17,801 bases of DNA from an uncultured Eubacteriales bacterium (GCA_902492505.1 CABULU010000038.1:1-17801); one strand, 5' to 3'. Counted from the stretch's first letter, positions 1-6,836 are shown. The notes: generated by a model from the letters alone, not told the origin. Program-made: numbers and translations.

Positions 1-485
1 GCCTCAATTACCTGATATGCGGCGGACGGCGTCATGCACTTGTAGCCCTGAAAATAGCCTTTGATTGCGGCGGAGATAATAACCAGGAAAATGGACGGCG
101 CAATCATATAAATGCAGTAGTTTGTAGAACTGTTTGACAGCATCAGCGAAAGCGGACGTGCAAACACTATTACGAGTACCATGAGCGTGAAGCTGATGGC
201 AGCAAACATTTTCAGCGATATTCTGAGTATTTTTTTCGGTTCTTCAAGGCGCTTGGCGACAATTGCTTCACTTACAAGCTTTGCTATTGCCACCGGCACG
301 CCCGCCGTGGAGATTACAAACAGCAGTGAGTATATCTGATATGCATCATTGTAAAAATCCATGCCGGTAGGCGTGATGAGATTTGCCAGCGGAATTTTGT
401 ATACTGCGCCGATTATTTTAACTATAACATTTGCGACGGTGAGTATAAGTGCGCCGCTCAAAAAATTTTTTTGTACTTTTGACAA
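1..485 (-). CDS. SpoVB/MurJ-like polysaccharide or lipid II flippase, N-terminal part (cut by window start)
   Basis: I translated this reading frame by hand. The 161 or so visible residues form hydrophobic helices typical of the MATE/MVF-type polysaccharide biosynthesis (SpoVB-like) flippases of Firmicutes. Recognisable stretches are SGALILTVANVIVKIIGA, KIPLANLITPTGMDFYNDAY, a PVAIAKLVSEA segment after the second helix, and IKGYFQGYKCMTPSAAYQV near the cut. These membrane proteins move undecaprenyl-linked sugars or lipid II outward. The start is a TTG at 485-483, chosen because AGGAG (497-493) lies 7 nt upstream and the protein then begins with the usual short basic stretch before helix 1. 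That ribosome binding site overlaps the stop codon of the upstream zinc-ribbon gene, so the two are almost certainly co-transcribed. Clostridia often carry several paralogs, so the exact role (sporulation, cell wall, capsule) cannot be assigned. The C-terminal part lies outside the window. Confidence 0.85.
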   Translation of the reverse strand, partial: MSKVQKNFLSGALILTVANVIVKIIGAVYKIPLANLITPTGMDFYNDAYQIYSLLFVISTAGVPVAIAKLVSEAIVAKRLEEPKKILRISLKMFAAISFTLMVLVIVFARPLSLMLSNSSTNYCIYMIAPSIFLVIISAAIKGYFQGYKCMTPSAAYQVIE

Positions 486-495
486 AGCTTTTCTC

Positions 496-849
496 CTACT
501 TCAGTTTTGTTCCGCACTTTGAACAGTACTCTGCTTTGGACGGATTGCTTGCTCTGCACTCGGGGCATATATTTTTATATCTGCGCATATCCTCTTCAAC
601 GGCGTTTAGCTCGCAAAGCAGCGCCCTTATCGAATCCGATATTTCCTGAAGCTCTCCGCAGTCTTTCGCTTGGGTCTGCGACAGCTTATAATAAAGTCTG
701 CCGAGCTCTTTATACTGTGAGTCCAGCTTCGAGCGCAGCGACGAAGCCTTGTATTCGAGCGAGACGTAGTCGACTGCGGTGTCAGCCTTATCTGCAATGA
801 ATCTTCCGGCCTTTTGTGCTTTCTGCAAAACTTCATCGATAAAATCCAT
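496..849 (-). CDS. Small coiled-coil protein with C-terminal zinc ribbon
   Basis: This is a 117-residue soluble protein of unknown function. Residues 1-30 are amphipathic. Residues 30-92 are rich in charged and leucine residues and look like a helical hairpin or coiled coil. The C-terminus carries a zinc ribbon with CPEC (C95, C98) and CSKC (C109, C112). Such ribbons are common in Firmicute proteins that act at the membrane or in complexes, but I do not recognise a named family. The open frame continues upstream to an ATG at 915. I chose the ATG at 849 because AGGAG precedes it at normal spacing and the upstream extension would run through the promoter and inverted repeat. Its stop is 10 bases from the TTG of the flippase gene, indicating an operon. 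Confidence 0.75.
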   Translation of the reverse strand: MDFIDEVLQKAQKAGRFIADKADTAVDYVSLEYKASSLRSKLDSQYKELGRLYYKLSQTQAKDCGELQEISDSIRALLCELNAVEEDMRRYKNICPECRASNPSKAEYCSKCGTKLK

Positions 850-876
850 AACAATTCTCCTTGAATATATATGTCG

Positions 877-911
877 GTGATATAATAACCGATTTGCGGT
901 TATTATATCAC
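877..911. repeat. Perfect 15-bp inverted repeat over a promoter -10 region
   Basis: Arms at 877-891 and 897-911 are exact reverse complements around a 5-base centre (ATTTG). Each arm contains TATAAT on its own strand. The repeat spans from the -10 box to roughly +18 of the minus-strand promoter. It could be an operator for a dimeric regulator or a 5' mRNA hairpin; the sequence alone does not decide. Confidence 0.8.
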
Positions 912-930
912 GCAAATTACTTTTTTACAA
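902..930 (-). promoter_or_regulatory. Promoter of the zinc-ribbon/flippase operon
   Basis: On the minus strand a TTGTAA -35 box (930-925) is separated by 17 bases from a perfect TATAAT -10 box (907-902). The predicted start of transcription is near 895, about 45 bases before the ATG at 849. The -10 box lies inside the inverted repeat at 877-911. Confidence 0.65.
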
Positions 931-951
931 TAAAAACTTGTATACGCTGCC

Positions 952-1001
952 GCAAAACAGTAAAGCGGCGCCGGTTGCCCGGCGCCGCTTTACTGTTTTG
1001 C
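952..1001 (-). terminator. Very long perfect hairpin, probable terminator downstream of tadA or of a small RNA
   Basis: Arms at 952-974 and 979-1001 are perfectly complementary over 23 bp around a TTGC loop. The core is GC-rich (GGCGCCGG) and the outer part reads CTGTTTTGC on the outgoing side. There is no long T-run after the stem; the T-rich stretch is inside it. It lies between the tadA stop and the next promoter on the same strand, which is where a terminator is expected. It could act in both directions. Confidence 0.65.
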
Positions 1002-1043
1002 ATTAAAAATAGGAGGGGGATTAAGATAAGTTTTTCTTATCTT
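952..1043 (-). ncRNA. Candidate small RNA with CCUCC motif
   Basis: An extended -10 box (TGCTATACT, 1058-1050) predicts a transcript starting near 1043. That RNA would begin with an 8-bp hairpin (AAGATAAG / CTTATCTT, loop AAAAA, 1043-1023). A single-stranded stretch containing CCCCCTCCT follows (1020-1012), complementary to Shine-Dalgarno sequences, and then the 23-bp hairpin as terminator, about 92 nt in all. The layout of 5' hairpin, C-rich open region and terminator is that of several known Firmicute regulatory RNAs. No convincing -35 box is present and no known family was recognised. The alternative is simply the 3' end of the tadA transcript. Confidence 0.35.
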
Positions 1044-1049
1044 GGTTAC

Positions 1050-1058
1050 AGTATAGCA
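1050..1058 (-). promoter_or_regulatory. Extended -10 promoter candidate
   Basis: TGCTATACT on the minus strand is a TGn-extended -10 box. The best hexamers 16-18 bases upstream do not resemble TTGACA, so this would have to work as an extended -10 promoter. Its predicted start coincides with the first base of the small hairpin at 1043. Confidence 0.35.
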
Positions 1059-1099
1059 TACCGGACAATTCAAGTTGTTATCAAACTTTGAACTTTTTG

Positions 1100-1558
1100 T
1101 TAAATACGTTTTTTAAGTCTCAGCTGTTTGAAAAAGTCCTTTAAGATTTCCGAGCACTGCTCCTCTAAAATGCCGATTTCAACCTGGGGAATGTGGTTTA
1201 CAGGAAGGGAGTTTATGTCCATGATTCCGCCGTATGCTCCTGCCTTTTTGTCCGATGTTCCGATTACAATCCGTTCGATTCTCGAATTCATTATCGCCCC
1301 TGCACACATTATGCACGGTTCCAGCGTGACGTACAGCGTGCAGCCTATCAGCCGCCACCCGCCCAGCTTTTTACACGCCTTTTGTATTGCGGTGAGTTCT
1401 GCATGCAAAACGGCGTTTTTTCCCGTTTCTCTCGCGTTTTTGCCTCTTGCGATAACTTTTCCGTCCTTAACGATAACCGCGCCGACCGGAACTTCTCCTG
1501 ACATGTATGCAAGCTGCGCCTGCCTGAGCGCCTTTTTCATAAAAAATTTATCATCCAT
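1100..1558 (-). CDS. tadA: tRNA-specific adenosine deaminase TadA
   Basis: This 152-residue cytidine-deaminase-fold enzyme converts A34 to inosine in the anticodon of tRNA-Arg(ACG) so that it can read CGU, CGC and CGA codons. The zinc site is complete: HAE at residues 52-54 (H52 zinc ligand, E54 proton shuttle) and PCIMCAG with C82 and C85. The N-terminus (MDDKFFMKKALRQAQ...GEVPVGAVIV) aligns with the normal start of the family, so the ATG at 1558 is the right one by homology. No ribosome binding site stands at normal distance: the nearest AGGAA is about 20 bases upstream, within the promoter spacer. The gene diverges from the symporter gene. In Bacillus the same gene sits beside the SRP RNA and dnaX, but neither is recognisable here. 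Confidence 0.95.
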   Translation of the reverse strand: MDDKFFMKKALRQAQLAYMSGEVPVGAVIVKDGKVIARGKNARETGKNAVLHAELTAIQKACKKLGGWRLIGCTLYVTLEPCIMCAGAIMNSRIERIVIGTSDKKAGAYGGIMDINSLPVNHIPQVEIGILEEQCSEILKDFFKQLRLKKRI

Positions 1559-1564
1559 AAAAAT

Positions 1565-1593
1565 ATTATATGCTATTTCCTGAAAAACGTCAA
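1565..1593 (-). promoter_or_regulatory. tadA promoter, so close that the mRNA may be leaderless
   Basis: TTGACG (1593-1588), a 17-base spacer and a perfect TATAAT (1570-1565) lie on the minus strand. Only six bases separate the -10 box from the tadA ATG, so transcription would be expected to begin at or about the A of the start codon. Confidence 0.75.
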
Positions 1594-1616
1594 TATAGTG
1601 AATAAAGGTGGTGCTT

Positions 1617-2840
1617 ATGGTTTTTATTCTGATGTTCTGTCATCTGTTCTTTACGTTTAAGCTTCGTTTCATTCAGAAATATACATTTAAGGGCATTAAA
1701 TATTCATTTTCGCCCAAGCAGAACGGTGCGGAAAAGGGAATTGGTACTTATGCTGCGTTTGCGGCGGCTCTCGGCACGACAATCGGTCCGGGAAACATTA
1801 CGGGTGTTGCCGTGGCAATATCCGGCGGGGGTCCCGGAGCCGTTTTCTGGATGTGGGTGTGCGGACTTCTTGCAATGCCGACTAAATATGCCGAAAGCTA
1901 TCTTGCGATGAGGTATACTCAAAAGCGCGGCGGAAGTGAAATCGGCGGAACAATGGTGATTCTCGGCAGACTCGGCTATCGGCGCACGGCGGTTTTTTGG
2001 TCTGTCTTTTGTGCGCTGGGAGGTCTGTTTATGGGCGCGGCTGTACCGTCCCGGTCTTTGTCGTCGGTTATTCCGACGGATAACTGGTTGACAGGCGCTT
2101 TTTTGACTGCGCTTTTGGTCCTTACAGTATCCTGCGGACTTTCGGGCATTGCAAAGGTGAGCGGACTTTTGGTTCCGGTCATGTCGCTTGGCTTCCTTGT
2201 GGCAAGCCTTGCGGTAATAGCGCTTGACTTTAAAGCTCTTCCCGATGCTTTGGGCAGAATACTGTCCGGTGCGCTCAGCATCAAAAGTGCGGGCGCCGGC
2301 GCATTTGGCGCCGCTGTGAAGCACGGAATAACGCGCGGGCTTTATTCAAATGAAAGCGGTCTTGGCAGCGGAGGCATACTTGCAGCGGAATCCGGCGACA
2401 AAAATATCGGTATGAGTGCGCTTAGCGCTATGACTACAACCTTTTGGGACACTGTTGTTATGTGTGCCGTAACGGGCATAATGTTTGTAATGAGCGGTGC
2501 AGGGGCAGGCTCTGACGCAGACATGACGGTGCGCGGGGCGTTTTCGTCGCTGCCTTTTGGCAGCTGGCTTCTATGGATATCGATGACGCTTTTTGTGTTT
2601 GCAACCATGATAGGATGGTATTACCTTGCAAAGCGCGCGCTTCAGTATTTGACCTGTAAAAGCGGGTGGTATGATGCAGCTTTTATCTGTGCCGCATTTT
2701 TTGGTGCGGTGCTTCCTGCGTCAATATTATGGCAGGCGGCGGATATCGTAAATTTTGCAATGCTTTTGCCGTCAGTGTTAGTTTTATTTAAAATGTCGGG
2801 TAAAATTGAGAATATTAATCTTTACATACGGCATAAATAG
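1617..2840 (+). CDS. AGCS-family alanine/glycine:cation symporter
   Basis: A polytopic membrane protein of 407 residues belonging to the amino acid carrier (AGCS) family, which imports alanine or glycine with Na+ or H+. Family signatures are the segment LGTTIGPGNITGVAVAISGG followed by GAVFWMWVCGLLAMPTKYAE, and later GITRGLYSNESGLGSGG, the counterpart of the conserved G-x-x-R-G-x-x-S-N-E-A-G motif. The protein is shorter than the usual 450-490 residues, with a reduced N-terminus before the KLRFIQ motif and a short C-terminus. The reading frame is open from a GTG at 1608, but I chose ATG 1617 because AAGGTGG (1605-1611) then sits 5 nt upstream. It lies 67 bp before ddl on the same strand with no visible terminator between. 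That suggests, but does not prove, that it supplies alanine for D-Ala-D-Ala synthesis. Confidence 0.88.
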   Translation: MVFILMFCHLFFTFKLRFIQKYTFKGIKYSFSPKQNGAEKGIGTYAAFAAALGTTIGPGNITGVAVAISGGGPGAVFWMWVCGLLAMPTKYAESYLAMRYTQKRGGSEIGGTMVILGRLGYRRTAVFWSVFCALGGLFMGAAVPSRSLSSVIPTDNWLTGAFLTALLVLTVSCGLSGIAKVSGLLVPVMSLGFLVASLAVIALDFKALPDALGRILSGALSIKSAGAGAFGAAVKHGITRGLYSNESGLGSGGILAAESGDKNIGMSALSAMTTTFWDTVVMCAVTGIMFVMSGAGAGSDADMTVRGAFSSLPFGSWLLWISMTLFVFATMIGWYYLAKRALQYLTCKSGWYDAAFICAAFFGAVLPASILWQAADIVNFAMLLPSVLVLFKMSGKIENINLYIRHK

Positions 2841-2847
2841 TGTTATT

Positions 2848-2889
2848 ATAAATATTATACTTACTGAATTTTCCTAATATAAATATTAT
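2848..2889 (+). repeat. Direct repeat ATAAATATTAT upstream of ddl
   Basis: The 11-mer ATAAATATTAT occurs at 2848-2858 and again at 2879-2889, 31 bases apart (about three helical turns), in the very AT-rich gap between the symporter and ddl. It could be a binding site pair or an AT-rich promoter region (a weak TTACTG-17-TATTAT match ends at 2889). The second copy lies just before the ribosome binding site of ddl (AAGAAGG, 2894-2900). Chance in an AT-rich stretch is quite possible. Confidence 0.4.
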
Positions 2890-2907
2890 TTTTAAGAAGG
2901 TATTTTT

Positions 2908-3969
2908 ATGGCTGAAAAATTAAATGTGGCGGTCATTTTCGGCGGCGTGTCTAATGAGCATGAGATTTCCTGCCTGTCCGCTGCTAATGTTGTTTCTATC
3001 CTTGACAGGGATAAATATAATGTGTATGTTTTAGGCATTACCCGCGACGGGAAGTGGTTCCTGACAGATGCAACGCCGGCTCAGATACGCAGCGGTAAGT
3101 GGCTGGACGCTGACAGCAGAAACGCGTTTATAGCTCCCGACCGCGGCGTGCGCGGTATTTATGTCGTCGGCGGAAAAAACATAAAAATTGATGTGGCGTT
3201 TCCGATTCTGCACGGTAAAAACGGTGAAGACGGCGCGGCCGCGGCGCTGTTAAAGCTTGCGGGTATACCCCAGGTCACAACCACTATGACAAGTGCTGCG
3301 TGCAGTATGGATAAGGTGATTACCAAAATACTGTGTGAGCGCGCCGGTATTTCACAGGCGGGGTGGAAAATGTTCTACTCGTCAAGTCTTTTAAAAAATG
3401 TCGGCGGCGCTGCGGACAGGGTGGAAGCGCACTTTAAGTATCCGGTTTTTGTAAAGCCCGTTTCCGCCGGCTCCAGCGTCGGTGTGGTAAAATGCTCAAA
3501 CCGTGCAACGCTTGAGGCGGGTCTGCTTGAGGCGGCGCGGCATGACTTTAAGGTGTTGGTAGAGGAATTTATTGACGGCAGCGAGGTGGAGGTTGCGGTT
3601 ATCGGAAACAGCGAGCCGACGGCATCCTTATGCGGTCAGATTGCGCCGTCCCGGGAGTTTTACAGTTACGATTCAAAATATAAAGACGATAGCTCCGAGC
3701 TGTTTATACCCGCAAAAATAAGCGACGAGATTTCAGATGAGGTGCGCAACACCGCTGTTAAGGTTTATAAAACTATGGAGTGTCAGGGAATGGCGCGCGT
3801 GGATTTTTTTGTCTGTGCCGACGGGAGAGTCATTTTTAATGAGCTTAACACAATTCCCGGATTTACCGATATCAGCATGTACCCCAAACTGATGGCTCAT
3901 TCCTGCTGTGCAGGCTGTGAGCTTGCCGACAGGCTGATATCCTTGGCGCTTGCGGAGGACAGGATATGA
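2908..3969 (+). CDS. ddl: D-alanine--D-alanine ligase
   Basis: A 353-residue ATP-grasp enzyme that joins two D-alanines with ATP for the peptidoglycan stem peptide. The N-terminal domain carries FGGVSNEHEIS, with E17 matching the catalytic Glu of E. coli DdlB. The ATP-binding part has VKPVSAGSSVGVVK (182-195), with S189 matching Ser150. The omega-loop FYSYDSKYKDD contains Y258, matching Tyr216. The Mg2+-binding end reads MARVDFF...NELNTIPGFT. Retention of that Tyr marks a D-Ala-D-Ala ligase rather than a VanA-type D-lactate ligase. The ATG has AAGAAGG 7 nt upstream. The stop codon overlaps the murI start (ATGA), implying translational coupling. Length and all catalytic elements are normal for the family. 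Confidence 0.95.
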   Translation: MAEKLNVAVIFGGVSNEHEISCLSAANVVSILDRDKYNVYVLGITRDGKWFLTDATPAQIRSGKWLDADSRNAFIAPDRGVRGIYVVGGKNIKIDVAFPILHGKNGEDGAAAALLKLAGIPQVTTTMTSAACSMDKVITKILCERAGISQAGWKMFYSSSLLKNVGGAADRVEAHFKYPVFVKPVSAGSSVGVVKCSNRATLEAGLLEAARHDFKVLVEEFIDGSEVEVAVIGNSEPTASLCGQIAPSREFYSYDSKYKDDSSELFIPAKISDEISDEVRNTAVKVYKTMECQGMARVDFFVCADGRVIFNELNTIPGFTDISMYPKLMAHSCCAGCELADRLISLALAEDRI

Positions 3970-4778
3970 GAGAAAACGCTATCGGCGTTTTTGACAGCGG
4001 GCTTGGCGGGCTTACTGCTATGAAGGAACTTTGCAGGCTTCTTCCGCGTGAGGATATTGTATATTTCGGCGACACTTCGCGTGTACCGTACGGCACGCGA
4101 AGTGCTGATACTATAATACGTTATGCGCGACAGGATCTTAACTTTTTGTCCGAGTTTCATGTTAAGACGGCGCTTGTCGCCTGCGGAACAATCTCAGCGG
4201 TTGCGCTGGATAAGGTGAAGAATGATTATCCGTTCCCCGTAATCGGGGTTATTGACAGCGCGGCGCGTGCCGCGGCTTTTTGCAGTGAAAACGGCAGAAT
4301 AGGTATAATCGGTACGCCCGCAACGATAAAATCGGGTGCGTATGAGAAAATTCTGCATGAGATTGCGCCGCATTGCGATACAATGAGTATAGCCTGTCCG
4401 CTCTTTGTCCCGCTTGTGGAGAACGGACATATTGAAAAAAACGATCCGCTTATAGTAAATGCGATTGAGCTTTATCTTTCACAGCTTTTGCCGTTTCATG
4501 CCGACACCGTGATTTTGGGCTGTACGCACTATCCTATAATTGCGCATACAATAGGCGATTATATAGGGCATGATGTGCGTCTTATAAATCCGGGCAGAGA
4601 GGCAGCAAAGACAGTGCGTGACATGCTGGCTGCCCGCGGGCTTTTAAGTGAGCGGGAAGCGGGAAGTCACCGCTATTTTGTAAGCGATAGCATTGAAAAT
4701 TTTGAAACGCTGGGCGGTATATTCATGCGTCGGTCAATTAACGGCGAGGTACATAAAATAGATATTGAAAAATACTGA
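3966..4778 (+). CDS. murI: Glutamate racemase
   Basis: A 270-residue cofactor-independent racemase supplying D-glutamate for peptidoglycan. The family signatures are FDSGLGGLT (D10, S11), YFGDTSRVPYG near residues 33-43, the first catalytic cysteine C73 in VACGTIS, and the second C186 in LGCTHYP with H188. In most MurI proteins the first motif is A-C-N-T; here the Asn after the catalytic Cys is Gly. I take this as a clade variant rather than loss of function because both cysteines and the rest of the site are intact. The gene starts four bases inside the end of ddl, and its own 3' end overlaps the next gene by 14 bases, so it sits in the middle of a tight operon. Confidence 0.93.
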   Translation: MRENAIGVFDSGLGGLTAMKELCRLLPREDIVYFGDTSRVPYGTRSADTIIRYARQDLNFLSEFHVKTALVACGTISAVALDKVKNDYPFPVIGVIDSAARAAAFCSENGRIGIIGTPATIKSGAYEKILHEIAPHCDTMSIACPLFVPLVENGHIEKNDPLIVNAIELYLSQLLPFHADTVILGCTHYPIIAHTIGDYIGHDVRLINPGREAAKTVRDMLAARGLLSEREAGSHRYFVSDSIENFETLGGIFMRRSINGEVHKIDIEKY

Positions 4779-5151
4779 AAATAAAAAGAAAATACAGCTT
4801 ACGATAAGCTCTGACGGAATGGAAAACATTTGTTGTCAGGCTTCGGTCTTTGAAAAAAGCGGCTCGTTATATATAATGTATGAACATGACGGCGAGCCAT
4901 GCTCTGTAAAGATTAAGGGAAAGCATGTTACGATTCTGCGTCATAAAAGCGCAACGCGCATGGAAATAGAAGAGGGTACTATGCATATGTCGCGGTATAT
5001 TACGCCTTTGGGTACGTTGTCTTTTGAAATAACCGCTCGCAGAGTTGACAACAGGCTTGATACTGACGGTACTCTTACGCTTGAATATCTGATTTCGGCG
5101 GGAGGAGAGGCAGACGAGAATAAAGTTATAATTAAAACGGAGGAAATATAA
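4765..5151 (+). CDS. DUF1934 (YwiB-like) protein
   Basis: A 128-residue soluble protein matching the DUF1934/YwiB family in layout. An N-terminal strand (KKIQLTISSD) is followed by alternating short strands including LYIMYEHDGEPCSVKIKG and the characteristic ITPLGTLSFEITARRVD, then LTLEYLISAGG near the end. The family is predicted to form a calycin-like beta-barrel and has no established function. In Bacillus subtilis ywiB also lies directly before argS, and that conserved neighbourhood supports the call. The start is TTG at 4765, inside the last codons of murI. GAGG at 4745-4748 is a rather distant ribosome binding site, so translation is probably coupled to murI. The stop is one base from the argS ATG. 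Confidence 0.8.
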   Translation: MKNTENKKKIQLTISSDGMENICCQASVFEKSGSLYIMYEHDGEPCSVKIKGKHVTILRHKSATRMEIEEGTMHMSRYITPLGTLSFEITARRVDNRLDTDGTLTLEYLISAGGEADENKVIIKTEEI

Positions 5152-5152
5152 A

Positions 5153-6832
5153 ATGGCAGTCAGAAACCCGCTTGAACACATGAAGGCGATTATAAAAGAC
5201 AAGGTTGCTGCGGCATATGAATTGTGCGTGCAGGACGGTGCTCTGCCGCGCGCCGAGCTTGCGGATTTCGAGGTGGAGGTGCCCAAAGACGCTTCAAACG
5301 GCGACTTTTCCGTAAACTTTGCAATGAAAAATGTAAAGCTGCTCAAAAAAGCGCCTGCACTTATCGGAAACGAAATTGCGCGTCGGCTTGACAAGGGCGA
5401 GCTTATTGAGAGCGTCTGCGTTGCAGGTCCAGGATTTATAAATTTTTTGCTGTCTGCAAAATATTATTCACAGCAGGTGGATAACATACTGGAACTGGGC
5501 GGAGAGTTTGGGAAGACCGACTGTCTGCACGGCGAGAAGATACTTGTGGAGTTTGTGTCTGCCAACCCGACAGGTCCAATGCATATGGGTAATGCGCGCG
5601 GCGGCATTATAGGCGACTGTCTGTCATCGGTTCTAAGCTATGCGGGTGCAGATGTTTCGCGTGAGTTTTATGTCAATGATGCAGGCAACCAGGTGTCTTT
5701 GTTCGGTGAGTCCCTGTTTACGCGGCTTTACCAGCTGAAAAACGGTGAGGACAGCATGGAGTTCCCCGATGACGGATATCACGGTGACGATATAAAGGAA
5801 CTTGCGCGCGAGTACGCCCGTCAGAATCCCGACATATCCTTTGAGGACAAGCCCGCTCTTGTGAATTCGCTTGTGGCGTTCGGTCTTGAAAAGAATATAG
5901 CGCGTATGCAAAGCGATCTTGAAAAATATAAAATTGTTTATGATAACTGGTTCCGTGAATCTACGCTGCATGAAAGCGGATACGTAGCCGAAACGATAGC
6001 TCTCCTTGAAAAGGCAGGCGCAATTTATGAGGCGGACGGCGCAAAATGGTTTCGTGCAACAGATTACGGATGTGAGAAAGACGAGGTTATGGTTAAAGCA
6101 AACGGCTTCTATACATATTACGCCGTTGACCTTGCCTATCATCGCAACAAGTTTGTGGAGCGCGGATTTGAACGCTGCATAAATGTATTGGGTGCGGATC
6201 ATCACGGACACACAATAAGATACAAGGCGGGCATGAAGGCTTTGAATATTGCCCCGGAGAGACTGGACGTTGTACTGATGCAGCTTGTGCGCCTTATGCG
6301 GGACGGGAAACCGTTTAAAATGTCAAAGCGTACCGGCAAGAGTATTACACTGTCCGATTTGCTTGATGAAATTCCCGCAGACGCCGCAAGGTTTTTCTTC
6401 AACATGAACCGTTCCGAATCTGTTATGGACTTTGACCTGTCGCTTGCCGTAAAGCAGGACAGCGAAAACCCGCTGTATTATGTGCAGTATGCTCATGCAC
6501 GCATATGCTCAATTCTGCGCAACGTAAATGCCGATGTGAAGGACAGCTGTGCAGAGTATAATTTTGATACCGTGCACGAGCGGGCGCTTATCAGTGCGCT
6601 TGCCCGCTTCCCGGATGAAATAGCATCGGCTGCAAGGTCGCTGGAACCCTCAAAAATAACAAAGTACGTCATTGATGTTGCCTCCGCTTTTCACAGCTTT
6701 TATAATGCATGCCGTATAAAGGGCGAAGCGGATGATGTGGTGCGCGGACGAATGGCCCTTGTAATGTGTACGAAAACAGTCATTAAGAACGCTCTCGGCC
6801 TTATGAATATCGAGGCTCCCGAGACAATGTAA
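5153..6832 (+). CDS. argS: Arginyl-tRNA synthetase
   Basis: A 559-residue class I synthetase that charges tRNA-Arg. The N-terminal Add1 domain (about 1-110) carries PKDASNGDFSVNFAM and AGPGFINFLL. The catalytic domain begins EFVSANPTGPMHMGNARGG, with the HIGH-type motif HMGN at 144-147, then VNDAGNQ and ADHHGH, and ends with KMSKRTGK (K389 to K392). The C-terminal anticodon-binding DALR domain begins near YYVQYAHARICSI and ends with the typical ALGLMNIEAPETM. GGAGG within the end of the preceding gene provides the ribosome binding site. Length and motifs are complete. It is the last gene of the ddl-murI-DUF1934-argS operon and is followed by a hairpin terminator. No T-box leader is seen. Confidence 0.96.
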   Translation: MAVRNPLEHMKAIIKDKVAAAYELCVQDGALPRAELADFEVEVPKDASNGDFSVNFAMKNVKLLKKAPALIGNEIARRLDKGELIESVCVAGPGFINFLLSAKYYSQQVDNILELGGEFGKTDCLHGEKILVEFVSANPTGPMHMGNARGGIIGDCLSSVLSYAGADVSREFYVNDAGNQVSLFGESLFTRLYQLKNGEDSMEFPDDGYHGDDIKELAREYARQNPDISFEDKPALVNSLVAFGLEKNIARMQSDLEKYKIVYDNWFRESTLHESGYVAETIALLEKAGAIYEADGAKWFRATDYGCEKDEVMVKANGFYTYYAVDLAYHRNKFVERGFERCINVLGADHHGHTIRYKAGMKALNIAPERLDVVLMQLVRLMRDGKPFKMSKRTGKSITLSDLLDEIPADAARFFFNMNRSESVMDFDLSLAVKQDSENPLYYVQYAHARICSILRNVNADVKDSCAEYNFDTVHERALISALARFPDEIASAARSLEPSKITKYVIDVASAFHSFYNACRIKGEADDVVRGRMALVMCTKTVIKNALGLMNIEAPETM

Positions 6833-6836
6833 ATAA

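Noticed and set aside
850..915. N-terminal extension of the zinc-ribbon protein to an ATG at 915
   Set aside because: It would translate through the TATAAT promoter and the inverted repeat, and the internal ATG at 849 has a good AGGAG.
1011..1020. AGGAGGGGGA on the plus strand as a ribosome binding site
   Set aside because: No ATG, GTG or TTG stands at usable distance downstream and no coding frame of note follows.
850..1099. SRP RNA or tRNA in the tadA downstream region
   Set aside because: No cloverleaf, and no SRP core elements could be read on either strand; the region is explained better by two inverted repeats and a possible small RNA.
1704..2324. Minus-strand open frame of 206 codons inside the symporter gene
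   Set aside because: Its composition is the antisense of a membrane protein gene, with no recognisable domain.
5100..5152. T-box or other riboswitch before argS
   Set aside because: argS begins one base after the preceding gene, leaving no room for a leader.
4867..5394. Long minus-strand open frame of 175 codons across DUF1934 and argS
   Set aside because: It lies opposite two well-supported genes, has no family resemblance and is composed of shadow translation.
5633..6211. Minus-strand open frame of 192 codons inside argS
   Set aside because: It is antisense to the conserved catalytic domain of ArgS and shows no independent signal.
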